A stretch of DNA of 64,000 nt from Parvularcula marina (GCF_003399445.1 NZ_QUQO01000001.1:2229001-2293000), one strand, 5' to 3'; counted from the stretch's first letter, positions 36,272 through 45,520 are shown. Notes: generated from the letters alone by a model not told the origin. Made by a program: numbers and translations.

Positions 36272-37120
36272 CTAAGCGCCGCTGCCGGAGAGCTGGCTGA
36301 GCTTGATGCCGGTCCGTTTCATGACATCCGTGCAGAACGGGTCGGCGGTGCAGGCCGCCCTGAAACCGCTGACGGCGTAGATCGCGCTGGCATCGCTTTT
36401 GCCGCTTTCGAAATAGTCGGTGAACGATGCAACAAGATCGATATTGAAACGTCCTTGGATCTCGCGGAGCGTTTGTTCGTTGCTAACCTCGCTGCTGCAA
36501 TCACGCTGCTTCATGCAGACGGCAGTAAAAGCGAGCCAGTCCGCATCCCCATCCTTGATGCCTTGCGCATACTGATCAAGGTATTCGCCGGGAGAGAATG
36601 AGTAGCGACCATAGGTGATGTAGTCGCCATTGATCATGGGGATGCGCCGGAATTCGCGCTCATCACTATGCGGCGAAGTATTCTCCGAGACAGTCAGCAT
36701 TTCGTATAGCTCACGCTGGGCCGGGGAAAGCATATTGATCGTCCGTGAATAGGGCTCGCGCTGGCGCGCCATCTCCTGATAGCCTTCGCCCCAGACAAGT
36801 GTGCGAGGTGAGCCAACTTCTGGCGCATCGTTCCACTCGTGACGCAATTGCAGACCATGGGCGATGCCGCTGGCCAACGCCGTTACCGCAAAAAGACCAT
36901 ATAGGACTTTCTGTTTCCGTTTACGGATGAGCCGGTCAAAAAAGAGCGCAACGGCAGCGGCAATGCCGAACAGAATCAGCGGATTGCCGCGCGTCCAGAT
37001 TTCGCCAAGCGCGGCGAGGGCCGCCAGCGGCATGACAATGAAGATGAGGACAAGAAGGACCGCCTGAGTGAGGCGCATCACGCCATTGGCAGCATCATTG
37101 GCATTGACGACGAGAAGCAT
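36272..37120 (-). CDS. Membrane-anchored protein of unknown function
   Basis: Not recognised. The 282-residue protein has three hydrophobic segments near its N-terminus (about 15-38, 45-60, 72-88). A hydrophilic C-terminal region of about 190 residues follows, containing four Cys (CMKQRDC, then CTADPFC), suggesting two disulphides in the periplasm. No catalytic motif is apparent. It lies between the CE15-like gene and the DUF697-type gene on the same strand, with gaps of 79 and 111 bases. No transfer signature is evident. Confidence 0.6.
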   Translation of the reverse strand: MLLVVNANDAANGVMRLTQAVLLVLIFIVMPLAALAALGEIWTRGNPLILFGIAAAVALFFDRLIRKRKQKVLYGLFAVTALASGIAHGLQLRHEWNDAPEVGSPRTLVWGEGYQEMARQREPYSRTINMLSPAQRELYEMLTVSENTSPHSDEREFRRIPMINGDYITYGRYSFSPGEYLDQYAQGIKDGDADWLAFTAVCMKQRDCSSEVSNEQTLREIQGRFNIDLVASFTDYFESGKSDASAIYAVSGFRAACTADPFCTDVMKRTGIKLSQLSGSGA

Positions 37121-37231
37121 GTTCCACCCCTGAAAGACAGTTCCGAAGGGGGAAGATAGATGCGTAATCGTAATTATCCGCCTAGCGTGAGGGGCATCAG
37201 GGTAAAGATCAGTTTACCATGTTGCCGTTGG

Positions 37232-38398
37232 TCAGGACGGCTCGGAGCTTTCCTTGGGGCGCATCCGCTTACCGACGGTGTTCTGGACGATCGACCATGC
37301 CGATTTCGGTGCGGCCATGGCCTTGCCTGCGACATCCATGGCGGTGCCAGTGACCCCGCCGCAAGCTTTGACCAGATCGCTGATCAGGCTGGCCGAGTCG
37401 CGCCGGACCTGCTCGACGACATCGCTTGCGACCTGCAGGGCTTTTCGTTTTGACCAGACATCAAAGCTGCGGCAGCGGCGTTTCGCGGCATAACCCAGCT
37501 TCATGGTCATCAGCGCATTGACGGAGCCATCCATCAGCGGACCTGCGACGACGCCACCCAACCGGTTCATCACGCCACGGAGCGTATCGCCCGCTGTCTC
37601 ACTGAGGTCATCGGCCACCCGGCTGAGGACGACAGAGGCGGCGACATCGCCGATAATCTTGAAGCTGAGCCTCAGGCTGGGACGGCCATAATAAAGCCTA
37701 CCGATACGGCTGATCATATTGACGTTGCGCCACAGCACAATGAAGGCATCGACGGTGCCGTTGAGGCTGACGGCGGTGGCGGTGCCGACGCCTAGTGCTT
37801 CTTTTCGGATGTAGGCGTCGATCTTCTTGTCGAGACCCGTCAGCAAAGGGAGGATCCGCTCCTGCTCGAACCGGTTGATCTCCTCACCTGCGACTTTCGG
37901 GTCGATATGTTTCTCCGCCTGACGGAGCTTCTCCAGATCAAGGATCGCCGCATCAATCCCCTCATGCTCTTCGGTGAGGGCCGGATTGCGGCGCATGTTT
38001 TTGAGATAGTTGAGATCATACTGGGTGCGGTGCTCGACGTCGCGATGCGTGAGGGCGGGATCGCCCAGCTCGACATCGGGCGGCACGGCAACGGCGGGCA
38101 TACGGAGGAACCGCCATGCGGGCCTGAGGACGAACCAGACCAGGGCGACGGTGACGAAACCGAGGAAGATGCCGCCGAGCAGCGGATGGATGCCGAAAAA
38201 CATCGAGGCGAAAAGATAGACCTGCCCGATGATGACGAGGGCCGCGAGCATGGCCGCGCCGTAAGCGGTCCATTTGATCGCCGCCCAGGCGCGTTTCCAC
38301 TGGGCGGAAATCTCCCAGCGCTCCTCGGCGGGCGTGTCTTCCGCGGCTTCGGCCGGGGGCACCTCTTCGGGCGCGCGTTGTCGGGTCCAGATGGGCAT
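37232..38398 (-). CDS. DUF697-type membrane protein (YcjF-like)
   Basis: A 388-residue protein with a Pro/Ala/Glu-rich start, two adjacent membrane helices (about 43-65 and 72-92), a long charged helical region (LDLEKLRQAEKH), and a C-terminal DUF697-like region with Gly/Ala helices (GTATAVSLNGTVDAFIVLWRNVNMI is the recognisable part, here split at about 205-230). YcjF/DUF697 proteins often accompany the GTPase YcjX, which is not in the window. The ATG at 38398 is chosen; an in-frame TTG at 38449 is less likely. Function unknown. Confidence 0.7.
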   Translation of the reverse strand: MPIWTRQRAPEEVPPAEAAEDTPAEERWEISAQWKRAWAAIKWTAYGAAMLAALVIIGQVYLFASMFFGIHPLLGGIFLGFVTVALVWFVLRPAWRFLRMPAVAVPPDVELGDPALTHRDVEHRTQYDLNYLKNMRRNPALTEEHEGIDAAILDLEKLRQAEKHIDPKVAGEEINRFEQERILPLLTGLDKKIDAYIRKEALGVGTATAVSLNGTVDAFIVLWRNVNMISRIGRLYYGRPSLRLSFKIIGDVAASVVLSRVADDLSETAGDTLRGVMNRLGGVVAGPLMDGSVNALMTMKLGYAAKRRCRSFDVWSKRKALQVASDVVEQVRRDSASLISDLVKACGGVTGTAMDVAGKAMAAPKSAWSIVQNTVGKRMRPKESSEPS

Positions 38399-38489
38399 AG
38401 GCACAATAGATGTAAGAGTGCCGAGGCGGGTTTTGAAGATGGGCGCCAATCTTCACCGCTTGCTAACCAAATCGGCTTGGGATGGCGCG

Positions 38490-38996
38490 ATGCAAATCAC
38501 ATCCGCAGCCACTCATCCTGTGTCTCCGTCCGTCGCCACAGGTCCCCAGCGGGTCGAGACCGAGGCCGGGCGCTTTGCGCTCGCCGTGGCAGAGCCCGAT
38601 GGCCGCCCGAGCGTCGAGGACATTTTCGCAAAATACGACCTTAACAATATCTCCCCGCGCGAGATCGACCAGCTCGTCGATGAGCTGCGCGATAACGGGC
38701 ACACAGACGATGTTGAGATGATCATGATGCTGGAGACTCGCGGTGAGCGGTTCATGAGGCATCTGCGCGAGTCGGTGGGCGTAGAGGCTGTGGCGAATGA
38801 TTACACCACGAAATTCGACCTGATCGGCTCGATCAAGACCCAGATCCAGTTCGCCCGTGCCCATGGCGATCCGACCGAGGCGAGCGAGGAATTGCTGGCG
38901 ATGCTGGAGCGCTATGACGCTCAGAGGGAGACGCAACTTCGCCCCAGTGCCGGAAATTCGTCTGCGGAGAATATGGTCCGGGCAGCGCTGGTTTAA
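38490..38996 (+). CDS. Conserved-looking cytoplasmic protein, unknown function
   Basis: Not recognised. The 168-residue product is acidic and helical with no signal peptide or membrane segment. A central stretch, KYDLNNISPREIDQLVDEL (about 51-69), is reminiscent of short helix-loop repeats seen in uncharacterised alphaproteobacterial proteins but is not a canonical EF-hand. GGGATGG lies close upstream of the ATG. It is divergent from the DUF697 gene and converges on the cupin gene nine bases away. Codon pattern matches its neighbours. Confidence 0.6.
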   Translation: MQITSAATHPVSPSVATGPQRVETEAGRFALAVAEPDGRPSVEDIFAKYDLNNISPREIDQLVDELRDNGHTDDVEMIMMLETRGERFMRHLRESVGVEAVANDYTTKFDLIGSIKTQIQFARAHGDPTEASEELLAMLERYDAQRETQLRPSAGNSSAENMVRAALV

Positions 38997-39005
38997 GACT
39001 ACGCC

Positions 39006-39752
39006 TCAGCCATATTTGGCGAGTGCTTCGGCCACGCCCATGCGCGGGGCGATGAGATCGCCATTGGGCTCGCGGCTTGCTTCATCCATGTCGAGATTGA
39101 AGATATCGAAGGCCTGGGCCGCGCTCTCATCAACGCCTGTGACGATGGTATCGAGCGTATGGGCGGGCTCGGTCGCAACGAACCAGTGGATATTGTCCGC
39201 CTCCATCCCGATTGAGGAAAGATCGCCGGGGCGGACCTCCCTGTCGACGGTAGGCCGGATACGGAGTGCCGTCTCATTACGCTCCAGCTGGTCATATTGC
39301 CGGAGGTGCATCGCCCCGGACAGTGGCAGATGGGCGGAAACCATGCCGGCGTGACCATGTGGAATGATCGCGCGGCCTTTGCCGATCGCGAAGATCTTCG
39401 AGAAAAAAGAGAGACGGCGGTTCGTGCCGTCATCCCATTTGATGTTTGCTGTGGCGACGCCTTTCTCGGCAAACCCGGCAGCTTCGCTCCTGGCGGTAAA
39501 ATCCGTGTCCCGAAGGATATCGTCGAGGGAGACTTGCGCGAAGAGCTGGTCGAGGCCGGTACGCCAGTCAGCAACGCTGAGGCTCTCAGCCCGGAGAAAG
39601 GCGGTCAGTTCATCGGTTTTCCGCACCCAATCGGGAAGCTCCCTTGCGGCGCTCCCTCTGCGGGTGGCGGCCTGAGCGGGATGGATCAGCGTGCCGAGTA
39701 ATGCGGTCACGGCACTCATCTGGATCAGGGTTTCGCGGCGGGTAGAAGTCAT
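39006..39752 (-). CDS. Predicted exported cupin-fold protein
   Basis: The 248-residue protein begins STRRETL followed by a hydrophobic stretch ending HPAQA, like a Tat-type signal peptide (the second Arg of the twin pair precedes Glu). A cupin-like core is suggested by IIPHGHAGMVSAHLPLSG (possible metal His pair), spaced from REVRPGDLSSIG and NIHWFVA. No enzyme family can be named. The ATG at 39752 is used because the upstream in-frame codon is GTG. It follows prkA on the same strand, across a repeat and a terminator. Confidence 0.6.
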   Translation of the reverse strand: MTSTRRETLIQMSAVTALLGTLIHPAQAATRRGSAARELPDWVRKTDELTAFLRAESLSVADWRTGLDQLFAQVSLDDILRDTDFTARSEAAGFAEKGVATANIKWDDGTNRRLSFFSKIFAIGKGRAIIPHGHAGMVSAHLPLSGAMHLRQYDQLERNETALRIRPTVDREVRPGDLSSIGMEADNIHWFVATEPAHTLDTIVTGVDESAAQAFDIFNLDMDEASREPNGDLIAPRMGVAEALAKYG

Positions 39753-39787
39753 GATCACATTTATATCAGATGTCTGGGCTGTCGTCC

Positions 39788-39915
39788 CCGCTCCCCGGGA
39801 ACGGGGAGAGGGACAGGGTGAGGGGTTCTCAGGGCAGTGCGCTGCTCCAGCAAACCCTCACCCTAAGCCCGCCGACGCGGCCTTCGACCTCTCCCTTTGC
39901 CAAGGGAGAGGTGAG
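39788..39915. repeat. REP-like intergenic palindromic repeat
   Basis: Nested inverted repeats: hairpin 39790-39810 (GCTCCCCG/CGGGGAGAG), hairpin 39891-39910 (CTCCCTTTGCCAAGGGAGAG), and outer arms GGGTGAGGGGTT (39816-39827) pairing with AACCCTCACCCT (39853-39864). The GGGAGAGGG, AGGGTGAGGG and CCCTCACCC wording is common in interspersed intergenic elements of many proteobacterial genomes. No coding capacity. Only one copy is in the window. Confidence 0.6.
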
Positions 39916-39940
39916 GAGCGCGCGACCGGCAATCAGCAAC

Positions 39941-39971
39941 AAAAAAGGCGGCAAGGCTTTGCCTTACCGCC
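39941..39971 (-). terminator. Rho-independent terminator of prkA
   Basis: Read on the minus strand: an 11-bp GC-rich stem (GGCGGTAAGGC with GCCTTGCCGCC) with an AAA loop, followed by six T (complement of A at 39941-39946). It lies 28 bases after the prkA stop. Confidence 0.85.
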
Positions 39972-39998
39972 TTACTGAATAGGTGTTGGTGGGTTTGA

Positions 39999-41954
39999 TC
40001 ACCCCGCCTTGTTGACCCGCATATACCACTCGACGAGGCGGCGGACCTGGCGGGGCGTGTAGTCCCGGTCGGTCATGCGCGCGACGAAGTCATTATGCTT
40101 CTTCTCGGTCTCTGAATCCTTCTTCGAGTCAAAGGAGATGACCGGGAGGAGGTCTTCGACTTGCGTGAACATCCGCTTTTCAATCACGGTACGGAGCTTC
40201 TCGTAAGACGTCCATTTGGGGTTCTTGCCCTCATTCGCCGCACGGGCGCGAAGGGCAAATTTGACCACCTCGTTGCGGAAGTCTTTCGGGTTGGCGATGC
40301 CGGCCGGTTTCTCGATCTTGGAGAGTTCCTGATCGAGCGTGTTGCGGTCGAGGAGCTGGCCGGTATCCGGATCCTTGAAGTCCTGATCCTCGATCCATGC
40401 ATCGGCATAGGCGATATAGCGATCGAACAGGTTCTGTCCGTATTCGCCATAGCTTTCGAGATAGGCTTTCTGGATTTCCTTGCCGATGAAGTCGGCATAG
40501 CGCGGGGAAAGCTCGCCCTTGATGAATTCGAGATATTGCTTCTCGACCTCGTCGGGGAACTGCTCGCGCTTGATGGCATTCTCGAGCACATACATCAGGT
40601 GCACGGGATCGGCGGAGACTTCTTCGGTATCGAAGTTGAACGTCTCGGACAGGATCTTGAAGGCAAAGCGGGTCGAGATACCGTCCATACCCTCATCGAC
40701 GCCGGCGGCGTCTTTATATTCCTGATGGCTCTTCGCCTTGGGATCGGTGTCTTTCAGCTTCTCGCCGTCATAGACCCGCATCTTGGAATAAAGGTTTGAG
40801 TTCTCGTGCTCGCGCAGGCGCGTGAGGACCGAGAAACGAGCCAGCATGGGCAGGGTCTCTGGCGCGCAGGAAGCCTGCGACAGCTCGGAATGCGCCAGCA
40901 GCTTTTCGTAGATCTTGGTCTCTTCGGTTGGCCGCAGGCAGTAGGGAACCTTGATGACGGAGATCCGGTCAAGGAAGGCCTCGTTCGAGCGGTTGTTCCG
41001 GAACTGCTGCCATTCGCTTTCGTTCGAGTGCGCCAGAATGATGCCCTGGAAGGGGATCGGGCCGAGCGCTTCGGTACCGACATAGTTCCCTTCCTGCGTT
41101 GCGGTCAGCAGCGGGTGGAGCACTTTGATCGGGGCTTTGAACATCTCGACGAATTCGAGAAGCCCCTGGTTCGACATGCAGAGGCCACCTGAATAGGAAT
41201 AGGCGTCCGTGTCGTCCTGTGAGTAGTGCTCGAGCTTGCGGATATCGACCTTGCCGACGAGGGCGGAGATATCCTGATTGTTCTCATCACCCGGCTCGGT
41301 CTTTGAGATCGCGATCTGGCGGAGTTTCGACGGCCAGAGTTTGACCACGGAGAATTTCGAGATGTCCCCGCCGAACTCGTCGAGGCGCTTGGTCGCCCAC
41401 GGGCTCATGATCCCGGTCAGGCGGCGTTTCTCGATGCCGTATTTTTCTTCGAGCAGGTTTTTGAGGTCATCGGTCTGGAACAGGCCGAGCGGACTTTCAT
41501 AGACGGGGCTGATCTGGTCACCGGCTTTCAGGACGTAGATCGGGAACTGCTCCATCAGGTCCTTGAGGCGTTCAGCGAGTGAGGACTTGCCGCCGCCGAC
41601 CGGCCCGAGAAGGTAGAGCACCTGACGCTTTTCCTCGAGGCCCTGGGCGGCATGGCGGAAGTAGCCGACGATCCGTTCGATCGTGTCTTCCATGCCGTAA
41701 AAGCCTTCAAAGGCTTTGTACTGTTTGATGGTGCGGTTGAAGAAAATCCGGGACAGCCGCGGATCCTTCGATGTGTCGATCATCTCCGGCTCGCCGATGG
41801 CTTTCACCATGCGCTCGGCCGGGGAGGCGTAGAGCATCATGTCATCCCGCGCGGCGAGGAGGTAATCGCGGAGACTCATCTCCTCGTGCCGGGTCCGCTC
41901 ATAGCTTTCCGCAAAGGCGTCGAAAATATCCAGTCCGTCGGTCATGATCGCCAT
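39999..41954 (-). CDS. prkA: PrkA family serine protein kinase
   Basis: Homologue of Bacillus PrkA and E. coli YeaG, AAA+-linked kinases tied to stationary phase and nutrient stress. Walker A is GPVGGGKSS (117-125). The AAA core is followed by the C-terminal kinase-like PrkA domain, ending in the family-typical RDYTPRQVRRLVEWYMRVN. Length 651 is as expected. The usual partners yeaH and spoVR are not adjacent; a terminator follows directly, so it is monocistronic. M1 (41954) or M4 (41945) may be the start. A 523-base gap precedes it. Confidence 0.95.
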   Translation of the reverse strand: MAIMTDGLDIFDAFAESYERTRHEEMSLRDYLLAARDDMMLYASPAERMVKAIGEPEMIDTSKDPRLSRIFFNRTIKQYKAFEGFYGMEDTIERIVGYFRHAAQGLEEKRQVLYLLGPVGGGKSSLAERLKDLMEQFPIYVLKAGDQISPVYESPLGLFQTDDLKNLLEEKYGIEKRRLTGIMSPWATKRLDEFGGDISKFSVVKLWPSKLRQIAISKTEPGDENNQDISALVGKVDIRKLEHYSQDDTDAYSYSGGLCMSNQGLLEFVEMFKAPIKVLHPLLTATQEGNYVGTEALGPIPFQGIILAHSNESEWQQFRNNRSNEAFLDRISVIKVPYCLRPTEETKIYEKLLAHSELSQASCAPETLPMLARFSVLTRLREHENSNLYSKMRVYDGEKLKDTDPKAKSHQEYKDAAGVDEGMDGISTRFAFKILSETFNFDTEEVSADPVHLMYVLENAIKREQFPDEVEKQYLEFIKGELSPRYADFIGKEIQKAYLESYGEYGQNLFDRYIAYADAWIEDQDFKDPDTGQLLDRNTLDQELSKIEKPAGIANPKDFRNEVVKFALRARAANEGKNPKWTSYEKLRTVIEKRMFTQVEDLLPVISFDSKKDSETEKKHNDFVARMTDRDYTPRQVRRLVEWYMRVNKAG

Positions 41955-42477
41955 CCGTCTCTCGCCGCGTTCCTGCGGCGGTTACTCACCAGCCCGGTTG
42001 AGGGCCCCAGTGCACCACGCGAACCGTGGCCAGAATAAGGCGATTCAAATGCGGATTCCCCAAATAGGGGTGCCGCAAGACCCGCCCGTCTCTCATCCGG
42101 TAAGTATAGTGCAAGCCTATTAAGAAGGTACGACTGCCCGGCACTTTTTACGAGTGCAGTGAAGTCACACTTTGTCCCCGCTGCTTCATTTTTTCCAAGC
42201 AGATGCTTGTTTTTTAAGAAAAAAGTGAATTGACCGAGACCGTTAAAAATCCGTACCATGCGGAAAATTTGCGATCTCCGGGCGCGGAGCGTTGCTGGCA
42301 GTCGGCATGCCCGAGTGCCAGCCGCGACTGCCTGTCGCGATGGCCAGTCTCTGGCGCACACACTTCGCCTTAATGGGGTAGGGGTCATCTCACCCTCCGC
42401 ACGGCCCTTGGGGACATTTCTCCCTTGCATGCAGGATACCATCCCGCGGGGGCATGCGGATAAATTGACCGAAAATG
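41955..42477. other. 523-base stretch without a convincing gene upstream of prkA
   Basis: No reading frame here looks like a protein; short frames are Arg/Ala/Ser-rich shadows. The central part (about 42110-42265) is AT-richer than its surroundings. It contains CTGCTT/AAGCAG arms (42181-42202) followed by a T6 run (42210-42215) and an A-tract. It probably holds the prkA promoter and the 3' flank of the channel gene is on its other side. No specific sigma-factor site could be assigned. Confidence 0.5.
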
Positions 42478-43914
42478 CTACAAGGAAAAGAAGGAGCGGA
42501 TGCGCGCGCCGATGCCGGCGGGGGCATGTGCCGGGGCCTTATCATCTGTTGGCAGACGGTCGTGATCGGCCTGCTCGCCTGCCCTCTGGGCCAGAAGAGC
42601 GCTGAGATCTTCGGCCAGTTCTGGGCGTTTCTTCAGGATCGGTGCGAGAGCCTGCTTGCTGATTTCGAGCGCTTCGAGGTCAGTGCAGGCGATGACGCTG
42701 GCGGTGCGCGCCTCGCCAGTCAGGAGCGACATCTCGCCGACCACATCCCCGGTCGACAGGGTGGCAAGCGCATGGGCGGTGTCATGGCCATTGCACCGCT
42801 GCACGACGGCTGCGCCTGAGAGGAGGATAAAGAGGGAGCTACCCTCCACACCTTCCTCGATCATAGGCTGGCTACTCGAAAAGTGCCGCCGGGTGGCAGC
42901 AGCGGCGAGGCTCTCAATTTCGTCCTCATTCAGGACACTGCCAAAGAGGCGGGTCTGGCGGATCGCGGCCTCGGCATCAACGCTTGCCCGCGACTGGGGC
43001 TTGCGGTCGCGAGGATCGCTCAGCTCGATCTGCGCGGGCGGGATGCGCAGATCATTTCCGGCAACGGCTTCGAGCAGGGCCGTGCGCAAAATCGAGCGGG
43101 CAATCGATGGGCTGAGACGGTGAATGTCCGCATAGAAACGGACCTGATATTCGATCCCGTCGGTCGTCACATCGGTGACGAGGACGGAGGAGGCGGGTGA
43201 TATGTGAAGGCCCTCAGCCTCTTCAATAGCCTTCATGGCGGCACCCAGCAGGAGCTTGCGGGCGCGTTCCGTCGGCGTCTCATGCGGCAGGTGGATCGTC
43301 ACCTCGAGCCGTTTGGGACCAACGGGCTGGCTGTGATTCGTGATCGTGAAGACCCCGCCGATCGAGTTCGGCATGATGAAGCTGCGTCCATCCTCCAGCA
43401 TCAGGCGCGTTGTCCGCCAGTCGATCTCGGTCACAAGGCCATAGACGGGTTCTTCGAAGTCGCGGCTGGTCACGCTGATCCAGTCACCGACCGCGTATGA
43501 CCGGTCGATCGATATGGCGAGGCCGGAGAAAAGATCGAGAATGACGCTACGCAGGGCAAAGCCGATGATGACGGCAAGAAAGCCCGAGGCTGCAAGCGCC
43601 CCGCCGAGCGAGAAACCGAGCTGGTTCTGCAAGATGTGGAACAGCGCCGCGCCGAAAATGAGGATCGAGACGGTCAGCGGCAAAAGGCGCGGGACCTTCG
43701 CGCCCATCACATTGGCGAGATAACCTTTCCAGAAGAAGACACGGACAATCCCGTCAATAACCAGCGCGACGGACAGGGCGATGAGGCCGCCGAGGAGTTT
43801 CTCGATGGCGAGCACCCATTCGGGGCTCGTCTCTCCAGCATACGCGGAGATCACCCACCAGCGCAGGGCCAGCAGGACCGACAGGAGGATGATGCGCCGA
43901 AGAACCAGCAGCAT
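42478..43914 (-). CDS. MscS-family channel with C-terminal cyclic-nucleotide-binding domain
   Basis: Inner-membrane small-conductance mechanosensitive-type channel. Four N-terminal hydrophobic segments are seen. The pore helix and beta domain (about 100-200; ALAASGFLAVIIGFALRS, then VGDWISV, EDGRSFIMPNS) match MscS, with an alpha/beta domain to about 315. A cNMP-binding domain (about 340-440) has LSTGDVVGEMSLLTGEARTA, including the phosphate-binding Glu and Arg. Such fusions (bCNG group) are gated by or respond to cyclic nucleotides rather than tension. The ATG at 43914 is preferred to the GTG at 43923. Length 478. Confidence 0.88.
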   Translation of the reverse strand: MLLVLRRIILLSVLLALRWWVISAYAGETSPEWVLAIEKLLGGLIALSVALVIDGIVRVFFWKGYLANVMGAKVPRLLPLTVSILIFGAALFHILQNQLGFSLGGALAASGFLAVIIGFALRSVILDLFSGLAISIDRSYAVGDWISVTSRDFEEPVYGLVTEIDWRTTRLMLEDGRSFIMPNSIGGVFTITNHSQPVGPKRLEVTIHLPHETPTERARKLLLGAAMKAIEEAEGLHISPASSVLVTDVTTDGIEYQVRFYADIHRLSPSIARSILRTALLEAVAGNDLRIPPAQIELSDPRDRKPQSRASVDAEAAIRQTRLFGSVLNEDEIESLAAAATRRHFSSSQPMIEEGVEGSSLFILLSGAAVVQRCNGHDTAHALATLSTGDVVGEMSLLTGEARTASVIACTDLEALEISKQALAPILKKRPELAEDLSALLAQRAGEQADHDRLPTDDKAPAHAPAGIGARIRSFFSL

Positions 43915-44020
43915 GACGATCACTTTGCCTCTTCAGATCCGAGGCCCGGGAATGTCAGGAAATGCGGGCGCAATCAATGCAGCCAGCGCATCTGGCTAAA
44001 CGCGCCGGTAAGGCTGCGGC

Positions 44021-44653
44021 TCAGAGCGAGGCCGCAAAAAGGAGCTGCGCGGCATAATAAAGAGGCAGGCCCCAGATGCGCGAGCCGGGATCAGAAGCGG
44101 TGAGCCGGTCGCGCGCCACCGAGATATCCGAGACGGCAAAGGCAAGGGCGGCGGCGGCGAAAGGAAGGGCGAGGTGCCCGCCAATTCCGCCAGCAAGGGC
44201 GGTGGCGACCATCGCGCCGATGATGATCGTGTAGGCAGCCACCGGCACACGCCACTGAGTGAGGAGCGATGGCCAGAGCCGGACCATGACCCCGCCCATG
44301 AAAAGGACAGTGAGCCCGGCCCCTGCCGCCCAGGCAAAATTGGGGAACGGGCTGAGCCGCAGGAACCCGGCCGTATAGGCAACATGCGCGGCGCCAAAGG
44401 CCGCCATGCCGCCAAGGAACAAAAACCGCCGGGCACTGAGCAGGAAGACATCCCCCAGAAGGCTGAGGATGAGCCCGGCAAAGATCAGCCGGCTGAAATG
44501 CGTCTCCATCGCGCCCTGATGCCAGGCGAGATAAACGAAACAGAGCGAGGCCGCGCTTTTTGAAAACCCGATCAGCAGTATCGCTCGCCGCTGTTCGGCC
44601 CACAGGCAGACCGCGACAAAGAAGAGGCAGAGTAAGATGAGATAAAGGGTCAT
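44021..44653 (-). CDS. Lysoplasmalogenase (YhhN/TMEM86 family)
   Basis: Polytopic membrane protein of 210 residues with about eight helices. The family's two acidic active-site motifs are present: LSLLGDVFLL (about 63-72) and FAVSDISVARDR (about 172-183). Family members hydrolyse the vinyl-ether bond of lysoplasmalogens, but many bacterial members are uncharacterised. It is on the same strand as the MscS-cNMP gene, 97 bases downstream of its start, and divergent from the DUF2270 gene. Confidence 0.85.
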   Translation of the reverse strand: MTLYLILLCLFFVAVCLWAEQRRAILLIGFSKSAASLCFVYLAWHQGAMETHFSRLIFAGLILSLLGDVFLLSARRFLFLGGMAAFGAAHVAYTAGFLRLSPFPNFAWAAGAGLTVLFMGGVMVRLWPSLLTQWRVPVAAYTIIIGAMVATALAGGIGGHLALPFAAAALAFAVSDISVARDRLTASDPGSRIWGLPLYYAAQLLFAASL

Positions 44654-44752
44654 CGGGTCAGTATCTGCACATTCTCGTCATGGGCAAGCAGCTTGTCCCA
44701 TTTGACGAACCCCCGAAGCGGGTGACATTCCCTCTCCAAGGAGAGCCCGAAA

Positions 44753-45457
44753 ATGGCCAAGAGCAAACCGACACGTTCCCAGCTACCGCCGCCTGAGGCG
44801 CCTGATGGCGACCCTTTCTCGGGCTCCGAAATGGGGGCTATCGCCCACCTTTACCGTGGCGAGGTCTACCGCTCGACAATCTGGCGAACGCGGCTTGATG
44901 CGACGACCAACTGGTCTGTGGTCTCACTCGGTATCGCGCTCAGCCTCTCTTATGCGAATCCCGAGGCGAGCGCCCTGCCGCTCCTGCTGGTCGCGCCGCT
45001 GATCTTCCTCTTTTTATATCTCGAAGCACGGCGATACCGATATTTCAATGTGTGGCGGGCGCGGGCGCGCTGGATCGAGATCAATTTCTATGCGCCGCTG
45101 CTGAAAAGGCAGCCTTATGTGAACGGGCCGTGGCAGACGACGCTCGCGGAGGATTATGAGATCCCCGAGCACCACATCTCTTTTTCGCGGGCGATGGGGC
45201 GGCGCCTGCGGCGGAATTATCTTTGGATTTTTTCGGTTCAGGCGCTGGCCTTTTTCGGCAAGGTCATCGTCCACCCTGTGCCGTTGGAGAATTGGGGTCA
45301 GCTGTTCGAGCGTATGGGGACAGGGCCAATCCCCGGCTGGGCGGCAGGTGGTGCGGTGCTTGGACTCTACCTTTCTGCAGCGACTTTCACATGGGTGATG
45401 CTGCGCGCGGACCGCAAGAAACTGCGCGATCGGCCGAACCCGATTTCGATGGGGTAA
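44753..45457 (+). CDS. DUF2270 membrane protein
   Basis: 234 residues with a polar start and the family phrase IAHLYRGEVYRSTIWRTRLD (about 29-48). Membrane helix pairs follow at about 53-88 and 160-215, with LEARRYRYFNVWRARARWIE between them. The family is widespread but has no known role. Start supported by CCAAGGAGAG upstream. It is followed by the lipoprotein hydrolase after 63 bases on the same strand. Confidence 0.82.
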   Translation: MAKSKPTRSQLPPPEAPDGDPFSGSEMGAIAHLYRGEVYRSTIWRTRLDATTNWSVVSLGIALSLSYANPEASALPLLLVAPLIFLFLYLEARRYRYFNVWRARARWIEINFYAPLLKRQPYVNGPWQTTLAEDYEIPEHHISFSRAMGRRLRRNYLWIFSVQALAFFGKVIVHPVPLENWGQLFERMGTGPIPGWAAGGAVLGLYLSAATFTWVMLRADRKKLRDRPNPISMG

Positions 45458-45520
45458 GGATGGGCGACGGCGGGCTTATCCGCTATAGCCGCCCCCGTGA
45501 TGCGTAAAGGAGAGAGCCCG

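Noticed and set aside
42258-42605. A 115-residue plus-strand frame in the prkA-channel gap
   Set aside because: Arg/Pro-rich, half of it antisense to the channel gene, no family resemblance and no ribosome site.
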